A DNA stretch of 64,000 nucleotides, taken from the NCBI GenBank assembly GCA_000761475.1, contig JQNW01000007.1, forward strand, positions 303,870-367,869, given 5' to 3'. A program made the translations under genes and the position numbers. The notes below the pieces were generated by a model. It did no database searches and had not been told where the DNA came from. It worked only from the letters and a program-made list of their open reading frames with translations. Each line of letters begins with the position of its first letter. Position 1 is the stretch's first letter. Positions 16,443 through 25,260 of the stretch are shown in pieces. The DNA comes from Chromohalobacter israelensis. GTDB lineage: Bacteria; Pseudomonadota; Gammaproteobacteria; Pseudomonadales; Halomonadaceae.

Positions 16443-17696
16443 ATGGCAGATGATAGGCACTCACCGGCACGGCGCTGGCTGGACGCCGACACGCATCACC
16501 ACTGGCTGACCCGGGAAGGGTTGGGGCTGCTCGAGTTCCACCGACAGGCCCGCCTGTCCAGCGGCGGGGTCGCGCCGCTGGACGGCGATGGGAGGATTCC
16601 CGAAGGGGCGAGCGCGGACACCATGATCACCGGTCGCATGGCGCACAGCTATGGCTTGGCGGCGATGCAGGGCGTGCCCGGCGCGGCCGCGCTGGCCGAG
16701 CATGCCATACGTGCCTTGAGCGGCCTGCTGCGCGACGAACGAGACGGCGGCTGGCTGGCGGGGGATCCCGCCGTGATGGAGGATCGTACCAAGCAGTGCT
16801 ACCTGCATCATTTCGTCGCCCTGGGGGCCGCGACGGCGACCCAGGCGGGCATTCCCGGCGCGCCGCGGCTGCTCGACGAGGTGGTCGAGGTCATCGAGAC
16901 GCGCTTCTGGTCGGAGAACGAGCAGGCCTTCGTCGAGCGTTATGCGCAAGGGTGGCGCGAGCTGGCGGACTATCGCGGCGGCAACAGCAACATGCATGGC
17001 GTGGAGCTGTGCCTGGCGTTGGCCGACGTGCGCGACGAGCCGTATTGGCTGGATCGGGCGCTGGCCATCGTCGAGCGCCTGATTCATCGCCATGCCGCGC
17101 CTCGCGATTACCGCATTCTCGAGCATTTCCATGGCGACTGGGCCGAATGGCCGACGTTTCATGCCGACGAGCCGGACCACGACTTCACCCCCTACGGCGC
17201 CACGCCCGGACACGGCTTCGAATGGTCGCGCCTGATGCTGCATCTGGAGGCGGCGCTCGAGATGCGCGGACGGGAGGCGCCTGCCTGGCTGTTCGCGGAC
17301 GCCGCCGCGCTGTTCGAGGCCAGCCTGCGCGATGGCTGGGCCCCCGATGGCGCGCCGGGGCTGGTGTATACCGTGGACTGGCATGGCCAGCCGAGCTCGC
17401 GCCGTCGCCGCCACTGGACCCATGCCGAGGCACTGGCCGCCGCCGGTGCCTTCCTGCAACGCACGGGCGAGGCGCACTACGAGCGCTGGTACCGCCACTT
17501 GTGGGACTTCATCGACACCACCTTCATCGACCGGAAGCGTGGCGGCTGGCAGCAGGAACTGGACCACCGCCTCGTCATCGACCCGGCGCAGGGCGACGTC
17601 AAACCCGACCTCTACCACGCCTACCAGGCCACCCTGCTGCCGCGTCTCCCCCTGGCGCCGGCACTGGCCGTGGCGGTGGCTAGACGAGGTGACTGA
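16443..17696 (+). CDS. AGE-family (N-acylglucosamine 2-epimerase/YihS-like) sugar isomerase
   Basis: A 417-aa all-helical (alpha/alpha)6-barrel protein. Conserved histidine and arginine segments are visible: DTMITGRMAHSYGLA, RGGNSNMHGVELCLAL, ILEHFHGDW, GATPGHGFEWSRLML and RRHWTHAEALAAA. These match aldose-ketose isomerases of the YihS/mannose-isomerase branch, which act on unmodified sugars. An alternative start at ATG 16404 overlaps the SDR stop by one base but gives an atypical N terminus. ATG 16443 is preferred, with GAGG about ten bases upstream. Its end overlaps the convergent coiled-coil gene by 17 bp. Confidence 0.82.
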   Translation: MADDRHSPARRWLDADTHHHWLTREGLGLLEFHRQARLSSGGVAPLDGDGRIPEGASADTMITGRMAHSYGLAAMQGVPGAAALAEHAIRALSGLLRDERDGGWLAGDPAVMEDRTKQCYLHHFVALGAATATQAGIPGAPRLLDEVVEVIETRFWSENEQAFVERYAQGWRELADYRGGNSNMHGVELCLALADVRDEPYWLDRALAIVERLIHRHAAPRDYRILEHFHGDWAEWPTFHADEPDHDFTPYGATPGHGFEWSRLMLHLEAALEMRGREAPAWLFADAAALFEASLRDGWAPDGAPGLVYTVDWHGQPSSRRRRHWTHAEALAAAGAFLQRTGEAHYERWYRHLWDFIDTTFIDRKRGGWQQELDHRLVIDPAQGDVKPDLYHAYQATLLPRLPLAPALAVAVARRGD

Positions 17697-18786
17697 GTGT
17701 CAGGTAGGGGTACGCGATACCGATGCCGCCGGCGATGGCGAGCAACGCCATGCAGGCCCAGAGATAACCGGTGCGTCGTCGCTGTGCCTTGGCGTCGGCG
17801 GCTTGCCGCTGTTGCAACTGAGCAAGCTCGGTGCGCAGCGACGCGAGGGCCTGTTCGCCGTGTTTCGCGTGGTCGTCCAGCGCTCGTGTGAGCGTTGCCT
17901 GGCTTTCCTGGATGGCATGATCCAGTTGCCTTTCCCACGCGTGTCTGGTGTGAGCAAGCGTTTCGGCAAGCGAGGCGTGACGGGCCTGCACATCTGCCTT
18001 GTGGATCTCGAGTTCTCGGCGTAGCGCGTCGATCTCGTCCTGGGTCGTCTCCTCGAGCGTCGCCTTGACGCTTTCCAGACGGGAGGCCAAGGCCTCGTGC
18101 CGTTGCGCCTGCTGCTGGGCGGCGTGCTGGTGGCTGTCGGCCAGTTGGCGTTCCGAGAGGGAGAGGCGTTCTTGCAGTTCGGTGCGCGTGCGTTCGAGGG
18201 CCGTCTGCGTGCCTTCCCGCTGTTCGGCCAGGGCGGCGTCGACTTCCTGCATGCGCGCCGCGAATTCCTGCGTGAGGCGATCCCTGGCGGTCGTGACCTC
18301 TTCGGCGATGTCGATCAGCTGTTGCCCATGCTCGGCGGTGAGTCCCTGGACATTGAGCAGATTGGTGACGTATTGGCGCAACTCGGTGGCCTGACGGGAG
18401 ATACTGGCCTGATGCTCTTCCAGTTTGCGCGTGTGGTCGGCGAGCGACTCGGCCTTGTCTTTCAGGTCGCGCTGCTGCCGGCCCAACTGGTTCTGTTGTG
18501 ACACCAGCTGTTGCGACTGCATGGTGCTGATCATCATCAGCTGAGCCAATGTCTTCGAGAACTCCGCCTGCAGCTCGTGAGCATCGAGTTGCGCGTCCTT
18601 CAGCTCCTTGCCGTTGAACAGGCGCCCCAGGAAGCCGCGCTGTTCATGCTTGTCGCGGATATCCTTGAAGTCGTCCAGGCGCTTGAAGGTCTCGTGAAAC
18701 TTTTCGTAGATGTCCTGTATGTCGATGTGCTGAAGCAGTTCTTTCGGTGGCTGGGTCTTGGCGAGCTGGGCAATGACGTTGGACAT
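17680..18786 (-). CDS. Coiled-coil protein with C-terminal membrane anchor (unknown)
   Basis: I do not recognise this 368-aa protein. Residues 1-60 are a mixed N-terminal region with a basic patch (KHEQRGFLGRLFNGK). Residues 60-335 are almost continuous alpha-helical coiled coil rich in Gln, Glu and Ala, with many heptad-like stretches. A basic stop-transfer RRRTG precedes one hydrophobic helix (about 340-358) and a short tail. This gives a tail-anchored topology with the rod facing the cytoplasm. The start lies one base after the stop of the HNH-like gene, with AAGGA upstream, so the two form one transcription unit. It looks like a structural or sensor partner of that gene; function unknown. 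Confidence 0.7.
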   Translation of the reverse strand: MSNVIAQLAKTQPPKELLQHIDIQDIYEKFHETFKRLDDFKDIRDKHEQRGFLGRLFNGKELKDAQLDAHELQAEFSKTLAQLMMISTMQSQQLVSQQNQLGRQQRDLKDKAESLADHTRKLEEHQASISRQATELRQYVTNLLNVQGLTAEHGQQLIDIAEEVTTARDRLTQEFAARMQEVDAALAEQREGTQTALERTRTELQERLSLSERQLADSHQHAAQQQAQRHEALASRLESVKATLEETTQDEIDALRRELEIHKADVQARHASLAETLAHTRHAWERQLDHAIQESQATLTRALDDHAKHGEQALASLRTELAQLQQRQAADAKAQRRRTGYLWACMALLAIAGGIGIAYPYLTLSHLV

Positions 18787-18787
18787 C

Positions 18788-20452
18788 TCATGTTTCCTTG
18801 TGAGATCGGCCGAGAAGGCGGGTGAGGGCTGCATTGACGTCTTGCTGCGTGCGCGTGGCGTTATCGAGGCTGGTGCGCGTGTCATCGTGTGTCGCACGAG
18901 TGGCTTCGGCGGCCCGGTTGGCATCGGCAAGTGCCTCGCCGGCCTCCTGCCAGTCGTGCGAGATGCTGTCGTTGAGGCCGAGCGATGCCCGGTAGCTCGC
19001 GGATAGCCGGAGTTGCACGTCGATACGCTCGGCCGTCTGGCGCATCAGCGATTGGTAGCCTTCCAAGGCATCGATCTGGCTGTTCAGGCAGGCGGTTCCC
19101 TTGTCGAGCATCCAGTCGATGATCGAATCGATGGCATACATCAGCAAGGCCGTCGCCAACCCGGTCAGCAGGCCGGTAAGGACCGGAGAGATGAAACCGG
19201 CGATTGGCGCCAGTGGCGGAATGCCGAGCAAGAAAGCGTTGAGAGACTCTTCCCACAGCATGCCGGCACCTAGCGTGAAAAGCCCGGCAACGCTTTTGGC
19301 AATGGCACGCAGCCGTGCCTCATGACTCATGCCTTCGGGTGGCCAGAGCATCATCTTCAATGCATCCCATAGCTGGTGGATGCCTTCACGGATGATGGTG
19401 ACCACCTTGGCAGAGGTGGTGATGAGGTTGTTGATGAGGAAGGTGAGAAGGTTACTGATGAAGCCTTGCAGCCCGCCCTTGAAGAATTCGCCGAGGGCGT
19501 CCTTGAACTTGCTCTGTACGCGCCTGGCCACGCGCTTTATCGCGGCGGTCAAGCGTTCGAGCAGCGAGTCGGGATGCGTGCGGTCGGTGACCACCGACGC
19601 CACCTCGGAGAAGACACCGCTGACCAGTTCATGCAGCAACAGTCCCACGGCGCGCCGCATGCCCGCCTTGCCGAATTCCCGGGTGCCGGTCTTGCCGAGC
19701 TCCTTGGCATGGTAAGCGACTCGCTCACCGGTATCGGGCAGGTGAGTGTCGATGGCGGTGCGCGCTTCTTCGACGAGAGGGCCGGTGCGTGTCTCGTCGT
19801 ACCCCTGCTGAGCGGAGAGCGCTTCCTCGGCGGGCGCATCGCTTTTTCTGCGATTGTTCTCCAGCGTGGTGTAGTTCAGGTTCTTGTCCTCCGAGGCGAG
19901 CGTCTGCCGCCCTTCCGGAGTGCGCATCCAGCCGCCTTCCTTATGTACCTGCTTGAGCGGAATGGTGTGATCCAGTTCCGCATTCATGGCTTGCTTGCCG
20001 TTGGACGTGGTGCGCTTGGTCGGTGCCTGTTCGCCGGTATAGGCATCCGTGAAGGTGTCGGCGTTCATCTCGCCCGCTTGCACGGCGTTGCGCTTCTTGT
20101 CTCGCTTGGCACCTTGGTAGTCGTAATCGTTCCGGTCGTATTTTTCCGAGGCCTTGGCGTAGATGTCCTGGTTGGCATTGTGCTGGGTGGTCACGTTGCC
20201 GCCGTCGATGTCATCGAACATTGCGGGCGTCAGTCCGAAGGGACCGATCAGCTGCTTCAGCGCTTCATCCCGACAGTGGTCCAGCAACGCCTGGATGCGT
20301 TGCTCCTTCAAGGCGTTGCGACGCTGCGAGGCCGAGCGATGCAAGGGGGTGTCCGACTGGCGCCGGTCGGATTCATGCGGGAAGAGTGACCAGGATGACG
20401 GCGTGACATCGTTGTCGAACGGGGCAATGTACGGCTTCTGGAACGTGGACAT
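18788..20452 (-). CDS. HNH-like domain protein with C-terminal membrane region (unknown)
   Basis: A 554-aa protein of unrecognised family. Residues about 136-204 have an HNH-nuclease-like layout: DAYTGEQ, then ELDHTIPLKQVH (D161, H162, H170), then NLNYTTLENNRRKSD (N192, N199, N200). Residues 1-60 look disordered. Residues 260-380 are helical and amphipathic, and about 385-450 contain two or more hydrophobic helices (GLFTLGAGMLW, GIPPLAPIAGFISPVLTGLLTGLATALLMYA). The tail (460-540) is helical with coiled-coil character. Nuclease activity is inferred from motif spacing only. ATG 20452 has AAGG at good distance. It forms an operon with the coiled-coil anchor gene. Confidence 0.68.
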   Translation of the reverse strand: MSTFQKPYIAPFDNDVTPSSWSLFPHESDRRQSDTPLHRSASQRRNALKEQRIQALLDHCRDEALKQLIGPFGLTPAMFDDIDGGNVTTQHNANQDIYAKASEKYDRNDYDYQGAKRDKKRNAVQAGEMNADTFTDAYTGEQAPTKRTTSNGKQAMNAELDHTIPLKQVHKEGGWMRTPEGRQTLASEDKNLNYTTLENNRRKSDAPAEEALSAQQGYDETRTGPLVEEARTAIDTHLPDTGERVAYHAKELGKTGTREFGKAGMRRAVGLLLHELVSGVFSEVASVVTDRTHPDSLLERLTAAIKRVARRVQSKFKDALGEFFKGGLQGFISNLLTFLINNLITTSAKVVTIIREGIHQLWDALKMMLWPPEGMSHEARLRAIAKSVAGLFTLGAGMLWEESLNAFLLGIPPLAPIAGFISPVLTGLLTGLATALLMYAIDSIIDWMLDKGTACLNSQIDALEGYQSLMRQTAERIDVQLRLSASYRASLGLNDSISHDWQEAGEALADANRAAEATRATHDDTRTSLDNATRTQQDVNAALTRLLGRSHKET

Positions 20453-20683
20453 CGGGGCGCCTTGTGTCGGTTCTCGTGGATCGGGCGCCATGGCGCACGA
20501 ACGATAATTTACCCGTGCCTTGGCGCGTTGTCATGATTTGTAACCAGGCGATCGTTTCATGTGACGGCATGCGCATTGAACCACCCGCCTCGCGTCCCAA
20601 TGATTATCAGACTACCTTTCTAGGCGACTGGACGATCCCGCCGCCTGGCGAGATGAGATCCGACGCACTGACCAGGAGGCTGC

Positions 20684-21544
20684 ATGAGCCAAGAGACTGA
20701 GTACACGCCACCCCGGGTGTGGGAACCGAAGGAAAGCGGCGGCAAGTTCGCGAGCATCAACCGCCCGGTCGCGGGGCCCACCCACGAGAAAGCACTCCCG
20801 GTGGGCAAGCATCCCTTCCAGCTGTATTCGCTGGCCACGCCCAATGGCGTCAAGGCGGGGGTGATGTTCGAGGAATTGCTGGCGCTGGGGCACCAGGGCG
20901 CCGAGTACGACGCCTGGCTGATCGATATCGGCGAGGGCGATCAATTCGGCAGCGGTTTCGTCGAGGTCAATCCGAACTCGAAGATTCCGGCGCTCATGGA
21001 CCACAGCACCGACACGCCGACACGGGTGTTCGAGTCCGGCTCGATCCTGCTGTACCTCGCCGAGAAATTCGGGGAGTTCCTGCCCAAGGAGCATGCGGCA
21101 CGCACCGAGGCGCTCAATTGGCTGTTCTGGCAGATGGGCAGCGCGCCGTTCCTCGGCGGCGGTTTCGGGCATTTCTACAGCTACGCGCCGGTCAAGCTCG
21201 AGTACCCCATCGACCGTTACGCCATGGAAACCAAGCGTCAGCTCGACGTGCTGAACCGGCACCTGGCGGAAAACCGCTATCTGGCCGGCGACGAGTACAG
21301 CATCGCCGACATCGCCAACTGGGCCTGGTACGGGCAATTGGTGCTGGGGCGTCTCTACGATGCCGCCGAGTTCCTGCAAGTCCACGAGTACACGCATGTC
21401 GTGCGCTGGGCCGAGGAGATCGACGCGCGTCCGGCGGTGCAGCGTGGGCGGATGGTCAACCGCACCTTCGGCGAGCCCGAGACGCAACTCCACGAACGTC
21501 ACGATGCCAGTGACTTCGAGACCCGGACCGAGGACAAGCGTTAA
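20684..21544 (+). CDS. yghU: Glutathione S-transferase family disulfide reductase (YghU-like)
   Basis: A 286-aa Nu-class GST. The thioredoxin-like N-terminal domain includes HPFQLYSLATPNGVKAGVMFEEL with the Thr-Pro-Asn active-site region and the GSH-binding VNPNSKIPAL and FESGSILLYLAEK. The C-terminal helical domain includes LAGDEYSIADIANWAWYG. The long N-terminal arm (SINRPVAGPTHEKALPVGKHP) is typical of YghU, which reduces organic disulfides and hydroperoxides with two glutathiones. AGGAGG precedes ATG 20684. It is divergent from the HNH-like operon. Confidence 0.9.
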   Translation: MSQETEYTPPRVWEPKESGGKFASINRPVAGPTHEKALPVGKHPFQLYSLATPNGVKAGVMFEELLALGHQGAEYDAWLIDIGEGDQFGSGFVEVNPNSKIPALMDHSTDTPTRVFESGSILLYLAEKFGEFLPKEHAARTEALNWLFWQMGSAPFLGGGFGHFYSYAPVKLEYPIDRYAMETKRQLDVLNRHLAENRYLAGDEYSIADIANWAWYGQLVLGRLYDAAEFLQVHEYTHVVRWAEEIDARPAVQRGRMVNRTFGEPETQLHERHDASDFETRTEDKR

Positions 21545-21550
21545 GCCCTG

Positions 21551-21577
21551 CCTGCCGAGTGTCTGCACTCGGCCAGG
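21551..21577. terminator. Hairpin between convergent GST and phosphatase genes
   Basis: CCTGCCGAGTG (21551-21561) pairs with CACTCGGCCAGG (21566-21577) around a TCTG loop, with one bulged C. It lies just after the GST stop and 25 bp from the end of the convergent NagD-like gene. There is no T-run, so it is a candidate bidirectional terminator or mRNA-stabilising stem. Confidence 0.45.
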
Positions 21578-21601
21578 CGGCATCAAGGGTTGCCCCGGGC
21601 G

Positions 21602-22375
21602 CTACTTCTCCAGCAACTCCGCGACCGAGTCGATGATCTCGCGGGGACGGAAGGGGTAGCGCTCGAGATCGCCGCGCGTGGCGATGCCGGTCATCACCAG
21701 GACCGTGTGCAGCCCGGCCTCGATGCCGGCGATGACGTCGGTGTCCATGCGGTCGCCGATCATGCCGGTCCGCTCGGAGTGCGTGCCCAGCTTGTTCATG
21801 GCCGAACGGAACATCATCGGGTTGGGCTTGCCGACGTAGTAGGGCTCGCGCTTGGTGGCGGCGGTGATCAAGGCCGCGACCGCGCCGGTGGCCGGCAGGG
21901 GGCCCTCGGGGCTGGGGCCGGTGACGTCGGGGTTGGTGGCGATGAAGCGCGCCCCCGCGTTGATCAGACGAATCGCCCGGGTGATGGCCTCGAACGAATA
22001 GCTGCGGGTTTCGCCGAGGACCACGAAGTCCGGCGCGACGTCGGTCATCACGAACCCGGCTTCGTGAATGGCCGTGGTCAAGCCGGCCTCGCCGATCACG
22101 AAGGCTGATCCGCCGGGTGTCTGATCGCGCAGGAAGGCGGCGGTGGCCAGGGCGGACGTCCACAGGCGGTCCTCGGGCACGTTGATGCCCAGGCGATTGA
22201 GTCTCGCGCTGAGGTCGCGCGGGGTGTAGATGGAGTTGTTGGTGAGCACGAGGAAGGGCGTACCGTTGGCCCGCCATTGGTCGATCAATTCGACGGCGCC
22301 GGGAAGCGCGTGATCTTCGCCGATCAATACCCCATCCATGTCCGTCAACCAGCAATCAATTGCGCGTTCGCTCAT
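21602..22375 (-). CDS. HAD-superfamily IIA phosphatase (NagD-like)
   Basis: A 257-aa HAD hydrolase. Motif I reads CWLTDMDGVLIG with both catalytic aspartates, motif II FLVLTNNS, motif III lysine in YYVGKPNPMMF and motif IV GMIGDRMDTDV. The C2 cap between motifs II and III is the NagD type. Such enzymes dephosphorylate nucleotides or sugar phosphates. Start ATG 22375 is preferred; an ATG nine codons upstream (22402) is also in frame. It is divergent from the symporter gene. Specific substrate unknown. Confidence 0.86.
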   Translation of the reverse strand: MSERAIDCWLTDMDGVLIGEDHALPGAVELIDQWRANGTPFLVLTNNSIYTPRDLSARLNRLGINVPEDRLWTSALATAAFLRDQTPGGSAFVIGEAGLTTAIHEAGFVMTDVAPDFVVLGETRSYSFEAITRAIRLINAGARFIATNPDVTGPSPEGPLPATGAVAALITAATKREPYYVGKPNPMMFRSAMNKLGTHSERTGMIGDRMDTDVIAGIEAGLHTVLVMTGIATRGDLERYPFRPREIIDSVAELLEK

Positions 22376-22505
22376 TGCCTCGTATCCCGTGTCCGAATCC
22401 ATGCGCCCAGCATAATGGTAATATGACGCCGCCGCAGCCTTCGTGTCAGGCGTTGTGGCCGACATGGAGCGACACCATCATGGCCAAACACAGGGAGAAG
22501 GAGCG

Positions 22506-23753
22506 GTGAAAGCACTGCTGCATGCTTATTTGAATGCCTCGTTGATTCTGCGCGTCACGCTGGCGCTGATACTGGGTGTCGTGGTGGGCCTGGCAGGTGG
22601 CCAGAGCGTGGCCGACTGGCTGGCACCGTTCGGCGATCTATTGCTGCGCCTGCTGAAGTTCCTGATCGTGCCGATCGTGCTGTTCACCCTGCTGGTGGGC
22701 ATCAACCAGGCCAGTGCCGGGAGCATGGGGCGCATCGGGCGCAAGGTGTTTTTCTATTACGTCGGGACCTCGGCGCTGGCGATCGTCGTGGGGCTCACGG
22801 TGGCCACGCTGCTGTCGCCCGGCAGCGGCATGATGCTGGACGGCAGCGCCGAGGTATCGGTGCCCGAGAATCCCGGCATCGCGCAGGTAGTGCTGGGCGT
22901 GGTGCCGGACAACATCATCGGTGCCTTTGCCGAGCTGAACCTGCTGGGCATCATCTTTACCGCCATCGTCTTCGGCATCGCCTTGTTGAAGCTGCGCGCG
23001 TCCGAGTCCCACGGCGCGCTGGCCGAGCAGCTGTTCCGGGTCATCGAGGCGCTCAACGAGGTCACGCTCAAGGTGATGTCGGGGGTGCTGCATTACGTGC
23101 CGATCGGGGTGTTCGCCATCGTGGCCGGCACCGTGGCCGAGCAGGGCATGACTACGCTGCTGTCGCTGGGCGACATGGTGCTGGTGCTGTACCTCGCGCT
23201 GGGCGTGCATGTCCTGCTGTATTGCGTCTTGATGGGCGTCTTCGGCGTCAAGTTGCGGGATTTCTTTCGCGAAGCGCGCACGCCGATGGCGACCGCCTTC
23301 GCCACCCAGAGCAGCTCCGGCACGCTGCCGCTGACGCTGGATGCGGCCCGGCGCATGGGGCTGTCGCGTGGGGTCTACGGTTTCAGCCTGCCGCTGGGGG
23401 CGACCATCAACATGGATGGCGCCGCCATTCGCATCGCCATTTCCGCCGTGTTCGCGGCCAACGTGATCGGCGCGCCGCTGGATTTTGCCAGCATGCTGGA
23501 AATCGTGCTGATCGGCACCCTGGTCTCCATCGGGACCGCCGGCGTGCCGGGCGCGGGCATCATCATGATCGCCACGGTGTTCTCCCAGGTGGGACTGCCC
23601 ATCGAGACGGTGGCGCTGCTGACTGCCATCGATGCCCTGGTGGGCATGGGCTGCACGGCGCTCAACGTCACCGGCGACATGGTAGGGGCGTCGATCATCG
23701 GACGCAGCGAGCGGACACGGGATGCCGAGTGCGTCGATGCGCCGCAAGCGTAG
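22506..23753 (+). CDS. Dicarboxylate/amino acid:cation symporter (DAACS family)
   Basis: A 415-aa glutamate-transporter homologue (GltP/DctA fold) with eight helices and two re-entrant loops. The serine-rich hairpin ATQSSSGTLPLTL, the NMDGAAIRIAI cation motif and the second hairpin GVPGAGIIM are intact. The LKFLIVPIVLFTLLVGI helix near residue 50 is also typical. The start is GTG 22506, supported by GAAGGAG just upstream. It would import an acidic or neutral amino acid or dicarboxylate with Na+ or H+. The nearby phosphatase and haem genes give no hint of substrate. Confidence 0.88.
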   Translation: MKALLHAYLNASLILRVTLALILGVVVGLAGGQSVADWLAPFGDLLLRLLKFLIVPIVLFTLLVGINQASAGSMGRIGRKVFFYYVGTSALAIVVGLTVATLLSPGSGMMLDGSAEVSVPENPGIAQVVLGVVPDNIIGAFAELNLLGIIFTAIVFGIALLKLRASESHGALAEQLFRVIEALNEVTLKVMSGVLHYVPIGVFAIVAGTVAEQGMTTLLSLGDMVLVLYLALGVHVLLYCVLMGVFGVKLRDFFREARTPMATAFATQSSSGTLPLTLDAARRMGLSRGVYGFSLPLGATINMDGAAIRIAISAVFAANVIGAPLDFASMLEIVLIGTLVSIGTAGVPGAGIIMIATVFSQVGLPIETVALLTAIDALVGMGCTALNVTGDMVGASIIGRSERTRDAECVDAPQA

Positions 23754-23821
23754 CGCCCCGCGAGCCGGCGGCATCCGTTATCCTCGTGATCTGAACGCCA
23801 GGCGCGTCCGGGGGAGACGTC

Positions 23822-25252
23822 ATGCAGCATGAAGAACAGCTCGATGCGACCGACCAGGCGGTCGGCGAGGCACGGCGCGACGTGGTCGTCGTCGGCGGCG
23901 GGGCCAGCGGCCTGGCCGCTGCCCGGGCGGCGGCCAGGCGCGGGCTCGCTGTCAGCGTGCTCGAGCGCGGGCCGCACGCGGGTGGCAATCTGCGCACCCA
24001 TCGCGACGGGGCATGGCAGGTCGAGGTCGGTCCCAACACGTTGGTGATGAAGCCGCCGCTGCACACGCTGCTCGACGAGCTGGGGCTGCTCGACGAGGCC
24101 CAGCCGGCCAATCCCGATGCACGGCGTCGCTATATCGCCTTCCATGGACGCCCGGTGGCCTTGCCCACTCATGTCCTCAAGGCGCCCGCCAACCCGTTGA
24201 TCGGCCTGCGCGGCAGCTGGTCCGTGCTGCGCGAGCCCTTTCGGGCGGGGCCGCCACGCGACGAGGAAAGCCTGGCGGACTTCGTCGTGCGACGGCTGGG
24301 ACGCCACGTGCTCGACCATCTGGTCGACCCCTTCGTCTCAGGCGTTTATGCCGGCGATCCCGCCCGGCTCTCCGCGCAGGCGGCGATGCCCCGGCTGGTG
24401 GCGCTGGAGCGCGAGTACGGCTCGCTGGTGCGAGGCGGGCTGCGCCGGCTACGCCAGTCGCGTCGCGAGCCGCCCGCCCTGCCACGCGAGTGGCGCGGAC
24501 AACTGGTGAGTTTCCCTGCCGGGCTGCAACGCCTTGCCGAGCGGCTGGCGGAGGACATCGCCGATCAGCCCGGGGCGTCGGTACAGTGCGGCTGCGAGGT
24601 CGTCGCCGTGGGCCGCGAGGCCGACGGCTGGCAGGTGGAAATGGCCGCCGGCCAGCGCATTCGCACGCGTGAACTGGTGCTGGCGGTGCCGGCCCCCACG
24701 GCGGCGGCGCTGCTGGCCCCCCTCGACGCGGCCCTGGCCGCCCCCCTGGAGGAAATCGCCTATCCACCGGTCAACGCGGTCTCGGTGGGATTTCGCCGGG
24801 CCGACGTCGACCATCCTCTCGATGGCTTCGGCATGTTGATTCCCGGGGTCGAGCGGCGGCGTACGCTGGGGGCACTGTTTTCCTCGACGCTGTTCCCCGG
24901 GCGTGCGCCGTCGGATCATGTGCTGCTGACGGCCTTTCTGGGAGGGCGGCGCCAGCCGGAGGCCGCCGTCGGCGACGATGCGGAGCAGGTTGCTCAGGTG
25001 GTGGCCGATCTCGGCGATTTGCTGGGGATTCACGCCGAGCCGGTGTGGCAATGCGTGAGTCGCTGGCCACAGGCGATTCCGCAGTACGAGCGTGGGCACC
25101 TGGCGCGGATTGCCGCCCTGGACGCGGCCCTGGAAGCGCATCCCGGCCTCTCGCTGCTCGGCAACTGGCGTGACGGCATCGCGGTGGGGGATTGCCTGGA
25201 AAACGGCCGGCGTCTCGGCGAGCGACTCGCCGAGACGCCGGATCGGCGCTGA
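23822..25252 (+). CDS. hemY: Protoporphyrinogen oxidase, HemY type
   Basis: A 476-aa flavin amine-oxidase-fold protein. The FAD site is VVVVGGGASGLAAARAAARRG at about residues 21-41, followed by GGNLRTHRDGAWQVEVGPNTLV typical of PPOX. Internal motifs include LVDPFVSGVYAGDPARLS, and the C-terminal FAD contact is LLGNWRDGIAVGDCLENGRR. HemY-type enzymes use O2 to oxidise protoporphyrinogen IX (or coproporphyrinogen III) in haem synthesis. The N-terminal 20 residues are an acidic extension. The last codons encode a perfect 16-bp inverted repeat. No other haem gene is adjacent. Confidence 0.88.
   Translation: MQHEEQLDATDQAVGEARRDVVVVGGGASGLAAARAAARRGLAVSVLERGPHAGGNLRTHRDGAWQVEVGPNTLVMKPPLHTLLDELGLLDEAQPANPDARRRYIAFHGRPVALPTHVLKAPANPLIGLRGSWSVLREPFRAGPPRDEESLADFVVRRLGRHVLDHLVDPFVSGVYAGDPARLSAQAAMPRLVALEREYGSLVRGGLRRLRQSRREPPALPREWRGQLVSFPAGLQRLAERLAEDIADQPGASVQCGCEVVAVGREADGWQVEMAAGQRIRTRELVLAVPAPTAAALLAPLDAALAAPLEEIAYPPVNAVSVGFRRADVDHPLDGFGMLIPGVERRRTLGALFSSTLFPGRAPSDHVLLTAFLGGRRQPEAAVGDDAEQVAQVVADLGDLLGIHAEPVWQCVSRWPQAIPQYERGHLARIAALDAALEAHPGLSLLGNWRDGIAVGDCLENGRRLGERLAETPDRR
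25207..25241. terminator. Perfect 16-bp stem-loop at the end of hemY
   Basis: CCGGCGTCTCGGCGAG (25207-25222) and its exact complement (25226-25241) enclose a CGA loop. The stem lies inside the last codons of hemY and 20 bp before the end of the convergent reductase gene. There is no T-tract on either side. It is likely a shared transcription-stop or 3' stabilising structure. Confidence 0.55.
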
Positions 25253-25260
25253 GGGTCGGT

